The position numbers and the translations under genes were made by a program. Source: Microvirga massiliensis (lineage in GTDB: Bacteria; Pseudomonadota; Alphaproteobacteria; Rhizobiales; Beijerinckiaceae). From it: a DNA stretch of 57,913 nucleotides. Below, piece by piece: positions 19,164 through 28,820 of this stretch (its first letter is position 1; each line of letters starts with the position of its first letter). Where the stretch lies: assembly GCF_001006805.1 (NCBI RefSeq), contig NZ_LN811350.1, forward strand, positions 259,744 through 317,656. The letters are read 5' to 3'. Under the pieces are notes generated by a model. That model was not told the origin of the DNA, searched no databases, and saw nothing but the letters and a program-made list of their open reading frames with translations.

Positions 19164-19226
19164 CTTGCCGCATCGATCGGCTCGGGTCAGAACAACGGCA
19201 TTGCTCGCTTCAACCGGAGAGCCTTT

Positions 19227-19595
19227 ATGAGTGCCAGCAAGGATCAGTCGATTACACGCATCAAACCGGGGCCACGCATGAGCGGCGCCGTCGTGCACGG
19301 CAACACGGTCTATCTTGCCGGTCAGGTTGCAAATCGGGCTGCGGGCCAGAGCGTCACGGAGCAGACGCGCGAGATCCTCGAGATCATCGACAATCTGCTC
19401 GCGGAAGCAGGCACCGACAAGTCCCGTCTCCTGATGGCCAATATCTGGCTCACCGACATGGCGACGTTTCAGGAAATGAACGCGGTCTGGGATTCCTGGG
19501 TGTCGCCCGGAAACGCACCGGCCCGCGCCACCGTGGAAGCAAAGCTCGCCGCCCCGGCCTTCAAGGTCGAGATCGCGGTGATTGCAGCGCGCTGA
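19227..19595 (+). CDS. RidA family protein (YjgF/UK114)
   Basis: 122-residue member of the Rid family, whose RidA members hydrolyse reactive 2-aminoacrylate and other enamines/imines. Seen: ITRIKPGPRMSGAVVHGNTV, VYLAGQVA, REILEIIDNLLAEAG, NIWLTDMATFQEMNAVW and RATVEAKLAAPAFKVEI. The usual catalytic Arg (in SPR of canonical RidA, near 105) is represented by the Arg of ARATVEA. The ATG at 19227 has GGAG 11 bases upstream. Whether it is RidA itself or a Rid2-7 relative cannot be settled by eye. Confidence 0.88.
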   Translation: MSASKDQSITRIKPGPRMSGAVVHGNTVYLAGQVANRAAGQSVTEQTREILEIIDNLLAEAGTDKSRLLMANIWLTDMATFQEMNAVWDSWVSPGNAPARATVEAKLAAPAFKVEIAVIAAR

Positions 19596-19646
19596 TCAGT
19601 GCTGCACTTTTCATCTGCGCTGTGATTGCAGATGTCGGCGCTGCCG

Positions 19647-19712
19647 CCCTCACCCGCACATCACCTCTCCCCTGGAGGGAGAGGTCGACGCCCGAAGGGC
19701 GGCGGGTGAGGG
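19647..19712. repeat. family B palindromic repeat, copy 1
   Basis: Outer arms CCCTCACCCGC (19647-19657) and GCGGGTGAGGG (19702-19712) enclose an inner hairpin CCTCTCCC/GGGAGAGG (19664-19671 with 19677-19684) and a third short stem GCCC/GGGC. Similar elements recur at 44.8-45.4 kb and 47.9-48.0 kb. It lies between convergent ridA-like and hslU genes, so it may also help end transcription. Confidence 0.75.
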
Positions 19713-19752
19713 GGGATACACCGCGCTTTACAAGTGAAGCGCAACCAAACCC

Positions 19753-21060
19753 TTACAAAATGAAGCGGCTCAGATCCGCGTTCTTCGCGAGATCCTCGAC
19801 CTGCGCCCGCACATAGGCGGCGTCGATCCGGATTGATTCGCCGGATCGGTCGGGCGCCGTGTATGACACTTCGTCGAGGACGCGCTCGAGCACCGTCTGA
19901 AGACGTCTCGCACCGATATTCTCGACCATCGAATTCACTTCGACCGCGACTTTCGCGAGCGCGTCGATGGCGTCTTCGCTGAACTCGAGCGTGACGCCTT
20001 CGGTCTGCATCAAGGCGACGGATTGCTTGATGAGGCTCGCCTCGGTTTCCGTCAGGATTCGGCGAAAATCATCGACGGTGAGCGGCGACAGCTCCACGCG
20101 GATCGGCAAGCGGCCTTGCAGTTCCGGCAGGAGATCCGACGGTTTCGAGAGATGGAAGGCGCCGGATGCGATGAAGAGGATGTGATCCGTCTTCACGGGC
20201 CCGTGCTTCGTCGCGACCGTCGTTCCCTCGATGAGCGGCAGGAGATCACGCTGCACGCCTTCGCGGGAGACGTCGGCTCCGACCCGGCCTTCGCGTGCAC
20301 AGATCTTGTCGATCTCGTCCAGGAACACGATGCCGTTGTTCTCGACCTCGCGGATCGCGTCGGCGACGATCGCGTCCTGATCGAGAAGCTTGTCGGATTC
20401 CTCCGCGACCAGCGGCGCATAGGCATCGCGCACGGTGAGACGACGCGGCCGTGAGCGGCCTCCGAACGCCTTGCCGAGCATATCCCCGAGATTGATTGCC
20501 CCCATGGATGCACCCGGCACGCCGGGGATCTCGAACATCGGCAGCCCGGGAGCGGAACCCTGCAGCTCGACCTCGATCTCCTTGTCGTCGAGCTCGTTGT
20601 TCCTGAGCTTGCGGCGAAAACTCTCGCGCGTCGCGGCGCTCGCCGTCGCGCCGACGAGCGCATCGAGCACGCGCTCCTCCGCACTCAGATGAGCCTTCGC
20701 CTCGACCTTGCGGCGCTTCTCGTCCTTCACGAGCCCGATGCCGATCTCGACGAGATCCCGCACGATCTGCTCGACGTCGCGGCCGACATAGCCGACCTCG
20801 GTGAACTTCGTGGCTTCCACCTTCAGGAACGGCGCGCCCGCAAGCTTCGCCAGCCGCCGGGAGATCTCGGTCTTGCCGCAGCCGGTCGGCCCGATCATCA
20901 GGATGTTCTTCGGCGCAACCTCTTCCCGCAATGGCCCCTCGAGCTGCTGGCGCCGCCACCGGTTGCGCAGGGCAATGGCAACCGCACGCTTGGCGTCGTG
21001 CTGGCCGACGATGAAGCGATCGAGTTCGGAAACGATCTCGCGCGGGGAGAAGGTGGTCAT
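19753..21060 (-). CDS. hslU: HslU ATPase subunit of the HslUV protease
   Basis: AAA+ unfoldase that feeds substrates to HslV in the cytosol. Starts [20 protein letters not shown]; Walker [10 protein letters not shown] (about 57-65), the pore-loop [14 protein letters not shown], the I-domain in the middle, Walker [12 protein letters not shown] and the C-terminal ADLSRFIL tail whose last residues dock into HslV. 435 aa, normal length. Separated from the upstream hslV by 77 bases, the usual hslVU pair. Confidence 0.97.
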   Translation of the reverse strand: MTTFSPREIVSELDRFIVGQHDAKRAVAIALRNRWRRQQLEGPLREEVAPKNILMIGPTGCGKTEISRRLAKLAGAPFLKVEATKFTEVGYVGRDVEQIVRDLVEIGIGLVKDEKRRKVEAKAHLSAEERVLDALVGATASAATRESFRRKLRNNELDDKEIEVELQGSAPGLPMFEIPGVPGASMGAINLGDMLGKAFGGRSRPRRLTVRDAYAPLVAEESDKLLDQDAIVADAIREVENNGIVFLDEIDKICAREGRVGADVSREGVQRDLLPLIEGTTVATKHGPVKTDHILFIASGAFHLSKPSDLLPELQGRLPIRVELSPLTVDDFRRILTETEASLIKQSVALMQTEGVTLEFSEDAIDALAKVAVEVNSMVENIGARRLQTVLERVLDEVSYTAPDRSGESIRIDAAYVRAQVEDLAKNADLSRFIL

Positions 21061-21137
21061 ACGGTATCCGGCGTTTGGTTCACGAGGTGGATGTCATGCA
21101 GCGCGTCATCGTCGCGCCGGTTCTGCAACACGAAAGC

Positions 21138-21689
21138 TCAGCGCTCGTCGAGCGTCTCGATCACGACATTCGCATTCGTGTAGACGCAGATCTCTGCAGC
21201 AATGGCGAGCGAGCGGCGCACGATCGTTTCCGGATCGTGATCCGAATCGGAGAGCGCACGCGCCGCGGCGAGTGCATAGTTCCCGCCGGATCCGATCGCC
21301 ATGATGCCGCCTTCCGGCTCCAGCACGTCGCCGGCCCCGGACAGGAGCAGGCTGACTTCCTTATCGGCGACGAGCATCATGGCTTCGAGCCGCCGCAGGT
21401 AGCGGTCGGTCCGCCAATCCTTCGTGAGCTCCACGCAGGCCCGCATGAGCTGGCCGGGATATTGCTCTAGCTTCGCTTCCAGGCGCTCGAACAGCGTGAA
21501 GGCGTCCGCGGTGGCGCCCGCGAACCCGCCGATCACCTGTCCTTTCGCGAGGCGGCGCACCTTGCGCGCATTACCCTTCACGATTGTCTGCCCGAGGCTG
21601 ACCTGGCCGTCGCCGCCGATAACCACGCGTCCGGCCTTCCGGACCATCAGGATCGTCGTGGCATGCATGCGAGGAGGATCGTCGGACAA
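21138..21689 (-). CDS. hslV: HslV peptidase subunit of the HslUV protease
   Basis: Proteasome-like threonine peptidase. The sequence [18 protein letters not shown] shows the processing site: the mature enzyme should begin at the Thr after MHA (Thr10). Further family segments: [40 protein letters not shown] and [19 protein letters not shown]. 183 aa. First gene of the hslVU pair, divergent from hisB across a 117-base gap; hslVU operons are often heat-shock controlled, but I could not confirm a sigma-32 promoter here. Confidence 0.96.
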   Translation of the reverse strand: MSDDPPRMHATTILMVRKAGRVVIGGDGQVSLGQTIVKGNARKVRRLAKGQVIGGFAGATADAFTLFERLEAKLEQYPGQLMRACVELTKDWRTDRYLRRLEAMMLVADKEVSLLLSGAGDVLEPEGGIMAIGSGGNYALAAARALSDSDHDPETIVRRSLAIAAEICVYTNANVVIETLDER

Positions 21690-21806
21690 GGTCGGGAGCT
21701 CCGGAAAAAGCCTGACTTAATCATCGCTTGCCCAAAAGCAACGCGGGTGGTCTTTCATGGTCTGCCTTGTTAAGAGACCGGCTCTTCCTGCAGCCTCGAG
21801 GATTCC

Positions 21807-22394
21807 ATGCGCGCCGCGAGCGTCAGCCGTCGCACCGCCGAGACGGACATATCGGTCGAGATCAACCTCGATGGATCCGGGCGCGCCGAGGTCGCGACGG
21901 GGGTCGGCTTCCTCGACCACATGCTCGAGCTCCTGGCAAGGCATGCGCTCATCGACCTCACGGTGAGGGCCGCCGGCGACCTTCATGTCGACCAGCATCA
22001 TACCACGGAGGATACGGGCATTGCGCTCGGCCAGGCCTTTCTCAAGGCGCTCGGCGACAAGGCGGGCATCGCACGCTATGCGGATGTGCATCTCCCGATG
22101 GACGAGACCCTGACCCGCGTGGCCCTCGATATTTCCGGCCGGCCGTTCCTCGTCTTCCGGACGAGCTTTCCCACCGAGAAGATCGGTGCCTTCGACACGG
22201 AGCTCGTACGGGAATGGTTCCAGGCCTTCGCGATGAATGCCGGCCTGACCCTGCACGTCGAGACACTCTACGGCGAGAACAGCCATCATATCGCCGAGAG
22301 CTGCTTCAAGGGGCTGGCCCGTGCCCTGCGTCGTGCCGTTGCGACGGACCCGCGAGAGGCCGGACGCGTTCCGTCCACCAAGGGAACTCTCTGA
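21807..22394 (+). CDS. hisB: imidazoleglycerol-phosphate dehydratase
   Basis: Sixth step of histidine synthesis: dehydration of imidazole-glycerol phosphate. Metal-binding signatures are complete: [52 protein letters not shown] and [18 protein letters not shown]. 195 aa, so the monofunctional dehydratase without the N-terminal phosphatase of E. coli HisB. First gene of a hisB-DUF2628-hisH-hisA-hisF-hisE cluster; the next start is 13 bases downstream. Confidence 0.97.
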   Translation: MRAASVSRRTAETDISVEINLDGSGRAEVATGVGFLDHMLELLARHALIDLTVRAAGDLHVDQHHTTEDTGIALGQAFLKALGDKAGIARYADVHLPMDETLTRVALDISGRPFLVFRTSFPTEKIGAFDTELVREWFQAFAMNAGLTLHVETLYGENSHHIAESCFKGLARALRRAVATDPREAGRVPSTKGTL

Positions 22395-22407
22395 AAGAGC
22401 CGCGCCC

Positions 22408-22905
22408 ATGCGCACATTCACGTTGCATTTCCCCCGCGATACCGAGCCGGGTGATCAGGCTGCCCTGGCGCGAGCGGAACTCGTCAAGGACGGCTTCGTC
22501 TGGGGAGCCTTCCTGTTCAGCTTTCTCTGGTTCTTCTTCCATCGCCTCTGGCTGGCGGGCCTGATCGTCCTCGTGGGCGCCGTCGGCCTTTCCGCAATCC
22601 TGGCCTTCATCAACGCCGGCGAGCTGGCCTCCACCGCAGCTTTGTTCCTCTATGCCCTTCTCGTCGGTCTCGAGGCCAACAGCTTGCGCCGGTGGACCTA
22701 CGCCCGGCGCGGTCGTCCCGCAATCGACGCAGTCAGCGCCGACAGCGAGGAGGAGGCCGCCTTTAAGGCCTTCGGTCGTGCGCTCGAGCAAGATCGCGAG
22801 CACATGGCCTCGATGGCGACCCGCACGGTTCCCGCTGTCCTGCCGCGCCGGAACGATCCCGATGCGGTGATCGGCCTCTTCCCCAGCCCGGAGCCACGCC
22901 GGTGA
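22408..22905 (+). CDS. DUF2628-type membrane protein within the his cluster
   Basis: 165 residues from the ATG at 22408. [20 protein letters not shown] precedes a segment [20 protein letters not shown] followed by hydrophobic stretches to about residue 95 (three membrane helices likely), then a polar tail ending LFPSPEPRR. The [14 protein letters not shown] motif and size fit DUF2628 proteins. It is wedged between hisB and hisH, overlapping hisH by 4 bases, so it is translated with the histidine genes; the same placement is, from memory, common in Rhizobiales. Its role is unknown. Confidence 0.8.
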   Translation: MRTFTLHFPRDTEPGDQAALARAELVKDGFVWGAFLFSFLWFFFHRLWLAGLIVLVGAVGLSAILAFINAGELASTAALFLYALLVGLEANSLRRWTYARRGRPAIDAVSADSEEEAAFKAFGRALEQDREHMASMATRTVPAVLPRRNDPDAVIGLFPSPEPRR

Positions 22906-23552
22906 GCGTGGCGATCATCGATTACGGATCGGGCAATCTTCACTCGGTCGCCAAGGCTTTCGAGCGGGCCGCCGAGGAGGCCGGCCTCACCGAGGTCATC
23001 ACCGTGACCAGCGATCCCGATACGGTGCGGCGCGCGGATCGCATCGTCCTTCCGGGCGTCGGGGCCTTCGCGGATTGCCGGCGCGGACTCGATGCGGTGC
23101 CCGGGATGGTCGAGGCTCTGACCGAGGGCGTTCGCGAGCGCGGACGTCCCTTCTTCGGCGTCTGTGTCGGAATGCAGCTGATGGCGAGCCGCGGTCTCGA
23201 ATACGAGACCACCGAGGGGCTCGGCTGGATCCGGGGAGACGTCAAGGCGATCACGCCCGACGATCCTTCCCTGAAGATCCCGCATATGGGCTGGAACACC
23301 CTGGAGACGCGGCGCGACCATGCCTTGTTGGATGATATTCCAACAGGGCCGGACGGCCTTCACGCCTATTTCGTGCACTCCTATGCGCTGCAGCCGGAAG
23401 ATGCCGGCGACGTCGTCGCGACATGCGCCTATGGCGGGCCGGTCACCGCCCTCGTGGCCCGGGACAACATGGCCGGCGCCCAGTTTCATCCGGAGAAGAG
23501 CCAGACGCTAGGGCTCCAGATGATCGCGAATTTCCTGAGATGGTCGCCGTGA
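22902..23552 (+). CDS. hisH: imidazole glycerol phosphate synthase, glutaminase subunit
   Basis: Class I glutamine amidotransferase that supplies ammonia to HisF. The catalytic triad is visible: Cys in [11 protein letters not shown] and His/Glu in FHPEKSQT, with [11 protein letters not shown] near the N-terminus. GTG start at 22902 overlapping the DUF2628 stop by 4 bases. 216 aa. Its partner hisF is two genes downstream. Confidence 0.97.
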   Translation: MSVAIIDYGSGNLHSVAKAFERAAEEAGLTEVITVTSDPDTVRRADRIVLPGVGAFADCRRGLDAVPGMVEALTEGVRERGRPFFGVCVGMQLMASRGLEYETTEGLGWIRGDVKAITPDDPSLKIPHMGWNTLETRRDHALLDDIPTGPDGLHAYFVHSYALQPEDAGDVVATCAYGGPVTALVARDNMAGAQFHPEKSQTLGLQMIANFLRWSP

Positions 23553-23640
23553 TCCGTGAGCCCGCCGCTCCGCCGGTTCGAACCGGGCATCATCCGATTC
23601 TCCCATCCTGCTTGCTGATCGATTTCCCGAGGCCATCGCC

Positions 23641-24384
23641 GTGATCCTGTTTCCCGCCATCGACCTCAAGGAAGGCCGCTGCGTCCGGCTCGTCCAAGGC
23701 GACATGGATCAGGCGACCGTGTTCAACGACGATCCCGCAGCGCAGGCGGCCCTGTTCAAATCGCAGGGTTTCGCCTGGCTGCACGTGGTCGATCTCGACG
23801 GCGCCTTCGCGGGACGGCCGATGAATGCGGCAGCCGTGGATGCCATCCTGGCGCGCATCGGCATTCCCGTACAGCTCGGCGGCGGGATCCGCACCATGCG
23901 CACGGTGGATGGCTGGCTCGAGAAGGGGATCGCCCGGGTCATCATCGGAACGGCGGCCGTCCGGGACCCGGATTTCGTCAAGGAGGCGGCACGGCTTCAC
24001 CCGGGGCGGGTCGCCGTCGGGATCGATGCCAAGGATGGGCTCGTGGCCGTCGAGGGGTGGGCGCAGACCTCGACGCTCAGCGCCGAAGAGCTCGGCCGCC
24101 GCTTCGAGGATGCCGGGGTCGCGGCCATCATCTACACCGACATTGCCCGCGACGGCGTCCTCAAGGGCCTCAACATCGAGGCGACGCTCGCCCTCGCTCG
24201 CGCGGTGTCGATTCCCGTGATCGCCTCGGGCGGCCTTGCCTCCATGGCCGATATCGAGCGCCTGGCCGAACCGGATTGCGCCATTCTCGGAGGCGCGATC
24301 ACGGGGCGCGCCCTCTATGACGGCCGGATCGATCCCGCCAGGGCGCTTGCCCGGCTGGCCGGCAAAGGCACGGAGGCCGCGTGA
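23641..24384 (+). CDS. hisA: ProFAR isomerase HisA
   Basis: (beta/alpha)8 isomerase acting before HisF in histidine synthesis. [20 protein letters not shown] carries the catalytic Asp8-type residue; [20 protein letters not shown] and [14 protein letters not shown] (second catalytic Asp) are typical, with [16 protein letters not shown] near the end. GTG start at 23641, 88 bases after hisH; 247 aa. The stop overlaps the hisF ATG by one base. Confidence 0.97.
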   Translation: MILFPAIDLKEGRCVRLVQGDMDQATVFNDDPAAQAALFKSQGFAWLHVVDLDGAFAGRPMNAAAVDAILARIGIPVQLGGGIRTMRTVDGWLEKGIARVIIGTAAVRDPDFVKEAARLHPGRVAVGIDAKDGLVAVEGWAQTSTLSAEELGRRFEDAGVAAIIYTDIARDGVLKGLNIEATLALARAVSIPVIASGGLASMADIERLAEPDCAILGGAITGRALYDGRIDPARALARLAGKGTEAA

Positions 24385-25196
24385 TGCTGAAGGTTCGTCT
24401 GATCCCGTGTCTCGACGTCAAGGACGGTCGGGTCGTGAAAGGCGTGCAGTTCGTCGACCTGCGCGATGCCGGCGATCCCGTCGAAGCCGCCAAGGCCTAC
24501 GACGCCGCCGGCGCCGACGAGCTGTGTTTCCTCGACATCACGGCGAGCCACGAGGATCGCGGCATCCTGCTCGACGTGGTGCGCCGCACGGCGGAGGCCT
24601 GTTTCATGCCGCTCACGGTGGGCGGCGGCGTGCGCAGTGTCGACGATATCCGGCGTCTCCTGCTCGCGGGCGCCGACAAGGTCTCGATCAACACCGCCGC
24701 CGTGAAGAACCCCGATTTCGTCCGCGAGGCTGCCGAGAAATTCGGTGACCAATGCATCGTGGTCGCCATCGACGCGAAGCGGGTTTCGGCCGATGGCGAG
24801 CCGGCGCGCTGGGAGATCTTCACCCATGGCGGCCGCAACCCGACCGGTCTCGATGCGGTGGAGTTCGCAAGGAAGGTCGCATCCCTCGGGGCTGGGGAAT
24901 TGCTGGTCACCTCCATGGACAGGGACGGCACGAAGGCGGGATATGATCTCGCCCTCGCGCGGGCGATCTCCGACTCCGTTCCCGTCCCGGTCATCGCCTC
25001 GGGTGGGGTCGGGACCCTCGATCACCTCGTCGAAGGCATCCGGGACGGGCATGCGAGCGCCGTCCTGGCAGCCTCGATCTTCCACTTCGGCACCCATTCG
25101 ATCGCCGAGGCCAAGGCCTATATGGCCGAGGCGGGTCTCAGGGTACGGCTCGACCCTCCGAACCGGCCCGTTCGGCCCGGGCGCGCAGCAGCGTGA
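24384..25196 (+). CDS. hisF: imidazole glycerol phosphate synthase, cyclase subunit
   Basis: Cyclase half of IGP synthase, with His[21 protein letters not shown] contains the catalytic Asp11, [20 protein letters not shown] the phosphate site, and [20 protein letters not shown] the second catalytic Asp. 270 aa. I use the ATG at 24384 (GTG one codon upstream is the alternative). The C-terminus adds a short basic tail, [10 protein letters not shown], beyond the barrel. Confidence 0.97.
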   Translation: MLKVRLIPCLDVKDGRVVKGVQFVDLRDAGDPVEAAKAYDAAGADELCFLDITASHEDRGILLDVVRRTAEACFMPLTVGGGVRSVDDIRRLLLAGADKVSINTAAVKNPDFVREAAEKFGDQCIVVAIDAKRVSADGEPARWEIFTHGGRNPTGLDAVEFARKVASLGAGELLVTSMDRDGTKAGYDLALARAISDSVPVPVIASGGVGTLDHLVEGIRDGHASAVLAASIFHFGTHSIAEAKAYMAEAGLRVRLDPPNRPVRPGRAAA

Positions 25197-25217
25197 CCCC
25201 TGCAAGGGATCGATGTC

Positions 25218-25447
25218 ATGGACGTCGACGAGGATAAGACCGACGAGGCGGTGCTCGTGCTTTTGTGGCTCACGCTGCATGACGGAAACCGGGCCTGGAA
25301 AGGCTTCGACTGGGATGCCCTGGATCGTCTGCACGGCAAGGGCCTGATCGGGAATCCGGCCAACAAGGCCAAATCGACCGTCCTGACCGAGGAGGGCTGC
25401 AGCGCGCCAAGGAACTCTTCCATCGGCTCTTCGTGCGCCCGGCATAG
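25218..25447 (+). pseudogene. DUF6429-type small protein gene with a one-base frameshift
   Basis: The frame from the ATG at 25218 reads MDVDEDKTDEAVLVLLWLTL, then RAWKGFDWDALDRLHGKGL and KAKSTVLTEEG, all typical of DUF6429 proteins of about 75 residues. After TEEG (about 25394-25397) the similarity jumps by one base: LQRAKELFHRLFVRPA follows, ending at TAG 25445-25447. Adding one base would restore the usual protein; without it the frame continues to 25547 as unrelated Arg/Ser-rich sequence. Either a real frameshift (pseudogene) or a sequencing/assembly error. It lies between hisF and hisE. Confidence 0.75.
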
Positions 25448-25583
25448 CCTCTCCGGGCCGAGACTGTCTTTCCGAGGCCGGAATCGCTCCTGGCGTTCTG
25501 TCCGGGCACGATTGTTGCGGAAAAGCGGTTTCCCCTGTTGCGAATGATGCTCTAGAGCATGCCGGTCCAGTTGGATCTACCGT

Positions 25584-25904
25584 GTGACCGCATTCACCCT
25601 TTCTGATCTCGCGCGCATCGTGACCGAGCGCGCCGGAAGTCCACCCTCGGAATCCTATACCGCCAAGCTTCTGGAAGGCGGTGCCTCGCGAACCGCGAAG
25701 AAATTCGGGGAGGAGGCCGTCGAGGCCGTAATTGCCGCGACCACCGGCGACCGCGCGGGTCTCGTCGCAGAAAGCGCCGATGTGCTTTATCATCTTCTCG
25801 TCATGCTGCACGGGGCCGACGTGCCGCTCGAGGAGGTACTTGCGGAACTCGAACGCCGGACGGGCCGCTCCGGTCTCGAAGAGAAGGCGTCCCGAAAGCA
25901 GTGA
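25584..25904 (+). CDS. hisE: phosphoribosyl-ATP pyrophosphatase
   Basis: Second step of histidine synthesis. All-alpha MazG-like fold with [29 protein letters not shown] (two segments), then [20 protein letters not shown], in which the Glu/Asp residues coordinate magnesium. 106 aa, GTG start at 25584. HisI is not fused and not in this window. 54 bases ahead of coaA. Confidence 0.95.
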   Translation: MTAFTLSDLARIVTERAGSPPSESYTAKLLEGGASRTAKKFGEEAVEAVIAATTGDRAGLVAESADVLYHLLVMLHGADVPLEEVLAELERRTGRSGLEEKASRKQ

Positions 25905-25958
25905 CGTCCTGCACGGAGCAGGCGCCGGGCTTGTCGGATGGACCGGGACAGGTGACGC

Positions 25959-26972
25959 ATGATGATCGAATTGGGAACAGCAACGGAAACGACGGATCAG
26001 TTCCTGGGGCGGCCGCCCCCTCCCGAGGCGGCCGTGTCTCCGTCGCCCTATCGTACGTTCTCTCGGGACGAATGGGCGCGGCTGCGCGCTGACACGCCGC
26101 TCACGCTGACGGCCGAGGACGTGCTTCGGCTGCAGTCGCTCAACGACCCGGTCTCCCTCGACGAGGTTGTCGAGATCTACCTGCCGCTGTCGCGGCTTCT
26201 CTCCCTCTACGTGGCGGCGACGCAAGGATTGTTCAAAGCCACGCAGCGCTTCCTTCTCGCCGAGAACGAGGGGAAGGCCCCCTACATCATCGGCCTTGCG
26301 GGATCGGTCGCGGTCGGCAAGTCATCGACTGCACGTCTCCTGAAAGCGCTCCTGGCCCGCTGGCCGAATACCCCGAAGGTCGATCTCGTCACGACCGACG
26401 GCTTTCTCCTTCCGAATGCCGAGCTCAGGCGGCTCGGCCTGATGGAGCGCAAGGGCTTTCCGGAGAGCTACGACACCGGCGCCCTGCTTCGCTTTCTCGC
26501 GCAGATCAAGGCCGGGGGGCGGAACGTCAAGGCGCCCGTCTATTCTCATCTCGTCTATGACGTGATCCCCGGAGAAGAGATCGTCATCGAGAGTCCGGAC
26601 ATCCTGATCGTCGAGGGCCTCAACGTGTTGCAGCCGGCGCGGCTCCCGAAGGACGGCACGGCCATTCCCTTCGTGTCCGACTATTTCGACTTTTCGATCT
26701 ATATTGATGCCGACGAGGAGGACCTGCGGCGCTGGTACGTGAACCGCTTCCTCACGCTCCGCCACACGGCCTTCCGGGATCCGAAGTCCTTCTTCCACCG
26801 CTATGCGGAACTCTCGGAGGAGGATGCCGTCGCGACGGCCGAAGGCCTCTGGCACAGGATCAATCTCCCGAACCTGCGGGAGAACATCGTTCCGACCCGC
26901 CAGCGCGCGGGGCTCATCCTGCGCAAGGATCCGAGCCATCGGATCGAAGAGGTGGCGCTGCGCCGCTTGTAA
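25959..26972 (+). CDS. coaA: pantothenate kinase, type I
   Basis: First committed enzyme of coenzyme A synthesis; ATP-dependent phosphorylation of pantothenate, usually feedback-inhibited by Co[21 protein letters not shown] opens the conserved part, the P-loop is [19 protein letters not shown] (about 107-125), then [28 protein letters not shown] and [15 protein letters not shown] and a C-terminal [17 protein letters not shown] complete the family pattern. 337 aa with about 30 variable residues at the front. Same strand as the his genes and close behind hisE, so probably read from the same transcript. Confidence 0.96.
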   Translation: MMIELGTATETTDQFLGRPPPPEAAVSPSPYRTFSRDEWARLRADTPLTLTAEDVLRLQSLNDPVSLDEVVEIYLPLSRLLSLYVAATQGLFKATQRFLLAENEGKAPYIIGLAGSVAVGKSSTARLLKALLARWPNTPKVDLVTTDGFLLPNAELRRLGLMERKGFPESYDTGALLRFLAQIKAGGRNVKAPVYSHLVYDVIPGEEIVIESPDILIVEGLNVLQPARLPKDGTAIPFVSDYFDFSIYIDADEEDLRRWYVNRFLTLRHTAFRDPKSFFHRYAELSEEDAVATAEGLWHRINLPNLRENIVPTRQRAGLILRKDPSHRIEEVALRRL

Positions 26973-27039
26973 GGCAGCGCGTCACCCCATGATCTCTGCA
27001 ACGATCGCCTGAACGCGGGCTGCCCTTCCCGTCGCGGGT

Positions 27040-28047
27040 TCAGGTCATCCCGTCCAGCAGGCCGGCCTGACGGGCGAAATCGCGAAGGTTCGCCTGTGGG
27101 CGGGCTCCGATATGGGTGATGATCTCGGCCGCCGCGAGGCCGCCGAGGCGTGCGCAATCGACGAGGTCGAGTTCGCGACTCAGGCCTGCGAGGAATCCCG
27201 CCGCGAAGAGATCTCCGGCTCCCGTAGTGTCGACGACCGCCTCGACCGGATGAGCCGGCACCGCGTGCGTCTCCTCGCGGGTCACCACGAAGGCTCCGTC
27301 GGCGGAGCGGGTGACTACGCCGAGAACGCCTTCCCCCCGAAGCGCCGCGAGCGCCGTCTCCGGGTCGGAGGTGCCGTAAAGGCTCTGGAGTTCGTGAATG
27401 TTCGCGAACAGGATATCGAGGCTGCCGTCCCGCATGAGTCCGAGGAACTCGTCCCGGTAGCGGTCGACACAAAACGGATCCGAGAGGGTCAGCGCGACAC
27501 GGTTGCCTGCCTCGTGCGCGATGCGGACGGCCTTGCGGAAAGCCTCCTTCGCGGCCGGCGGATCCCAGAGATATCCCTCGAGATAGACGAAGCGCGAGCC
27601 CCGCACCGTTTCGTCGTCCACGTCGTCCGGCGTAAGGTTCTGGCACGCGCCGAGATAGGTGTTCATCGTGCGCTCGCCGTCGGGCGTCACGAGGATGAAG
27701 CTGCGCGCCGTTGCAGGACCGTCGCCCGCGAAGGCAACGTCGTAGTGAACGCCCGCGGCGCGAAGATCATGCGCAAAATGGCGACCGGTCTCGTCGTCCC
27801 GGACCTTGCCGATGAATCCGGAGCGGACGCCGAGTGACGCGATGCCCGCTGCGGTATTGGCGCCCGAGCCTCCCGACACGATCGTCGCCGGGCCCATGGC
27901 GGCGAAGAGCTGCTCGGCGCGCGCCTCGTCGATCAGCTGCATGGCCCCCTTGTGGACGTTCTGGGCCAGCAGGAAGGCCTCGTCGGTCCGAGCAATCACG
28001 TCGACGATGGCATTTCCGAGAGTCAGGACATCGAGGCTGTGGGGCAT
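27040..28047 (-). CDS. PfkB-family sugar/nucleoside kinase, probably adenosine kinase
   Basis: 335 residues from MPHSLDVLTLGNAIVDVIART. PfkB signatures: IVSGGSGANTAAGIASLGV (GG substrate-binding motif, about 65-85) and VVDTTGAGDLFAAGFLAGL (about 275) with the catalytic Asp of GAGD. The FIGKVRDDETG and TYLGACQNLTPDDVDDETV segments are those of proteins annotated as adenosine kinase in alphaproteobacteria. Convergent with coaA. The substrate is inferred from family resemblance only. Confidence 0.85.
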   Translation of the reverse strand: MPHSLDVLTLGNAIVDVIARTDEAFLLAQNVHKGAMQLIDEARAEQLFAAMGPATIVSGGSGANTAAGIASLGVRSGFIGKVRDDETGRHFAHDLRAAGVHYDVAFAGDGPATARSFILVTPDGERTMNTYLGACQNLTPDDVDDETVRGSRFVYLEGYLWDPPAAKEAFRKAVRIAHEAGNRVALTLSDPFCVDRYRDEFLGLMRDGSLDILFANIHELQSLYGTSDPETALAALRGEGVLGVVTRSADGAFVVTREETHAVPAHPVEAVVDTTGAGDLFAAGFLAGLSRELDLVDCARLGGLAAAEIITHIGARPQANLRDFARQAGLLDGMT

Positions 28048-28160
28048 GGGACCGCGCTGGTGAAGGGGGGTGGCGGCCTTTCGCATCCCCCGGCAGGAGG
28101 GTCAAGCCGGGCCGGTCGCCAGGCCGGCCCTGGAGAACCGCACCCCTGCAAGGAAGAGAT

Positions 28161-28577
28161 TCAGGGCGGAGGGGTCCGGACTTCCGGCTCGTCGCCGCGA
28201 GCGCCGGCCGGAGCCCGGCGAAGGAGGGCCTCGTCAAGCACCGCAAGGATCTCCGCGATCTCTTCCGGATTCAGGCTCCTGATCTCGCGGGAGAGGCGGT
28301 TTGCCAGAAGCGTCGCTTCCGGCGAGAGGCGCGCCGTGTCGATCTTCACACGAGGATCCGAAAGGTCGGCAAGACGGGCAAGCTCGTCCGCCTCGTCCCA
28401 GATGATGTTGAAATATTGCAAAGTCCCCTGGATCAGCGTCCAGGTCGGCTTGCCGCGTTCACCGCGCTCCAGCGCCGAGAGATAGGCGCTCGAGACGCCG
28501 AGATGGGCCGCCATGTCCTTGAGAAGGAGGCCGCGTTCGCGGCGCAGCCGCCGAACCCGTTCACCGAAGGGTGTCAT
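28161..28577 (-). CDS. XRE-family helix-turn-helix regulator
   Basis: 138 residues with a Cro/C1-type HTH at about 5-60: RVRRLRRERGLLLKDMAAHL then GVSSAYLSALERGERGKPTW, where the recognition helix is SSAYLSALE. The remainder is helical with a proline-rich end. The protein resembles small XRE regulators common in Rhizobiales. It lies upstream of the adenosine-kinase-like gene in the same direction (113 bases), so it may control that gene or itself; no operator was identified. Confidence 0.88.
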   Translation of the reverse strand: MTPFGERVRRLRRERGLLLKDMAAHLGVSSAYLSALERGERGKPTWTLIQGTLQYFNIIWDEADELARLADLSDPRVKIDTARLSPEATLLANRLSREIRSLNPEEIAEILAVLDEALLRRAPAGARGDEPEVRTPPP

Positions 28578-28706
28578 ACCACGGGCCCTGCTTGCCGATT
28601 GGCGGGCCTGGCGCGGTCACGATTCCTGACCAAGCCACACCGGACGTCAGAACCGCAGGCCGTCGGTGTCATGCGCGCAATCCGGGAGCATGTCCGTTCC
28701 GCCTCA

Positions 28707-28820
28707 TCATGTCCGAGATCCCGCATGCCGTCGAGCGGGCGTCCGAGCCGCGGTGCCGTGACGGCCGACCGGGAAACGCCCGATGCCGCTATTCATGCCC
28801 GAGATCCCGCGTGCCGTCGA
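28707..28820. repeat. pair of 28-base imperfect direct repeats at the smr 3' end
   Basis: TCATGTCCGAGATCCCGCAT at 28707 onward and TCATGCCCGAGATCCCGCGT at 28793 onward match at 26 of 28 positions, 86 bases apart. The second copy is the end of the Smr gene including its stop codon (TCA, read leftward). Probably a small duplication of the gene end. Confidence 0.6.

Noticed and set aside
21690..21806. Heat-shock promoter for hslVU
   Set aside because: TTGCTT-like elements on the reverse strand have wrong spacing for a sigma-32 site; not defensible by eye.
24315..26225. 636-codon antisense frame across hisF, hisE and coaA
   Set aside because: Covers three well-supported genes, has no recognisable motif and an Arg/Gly/Pro-rich composition.
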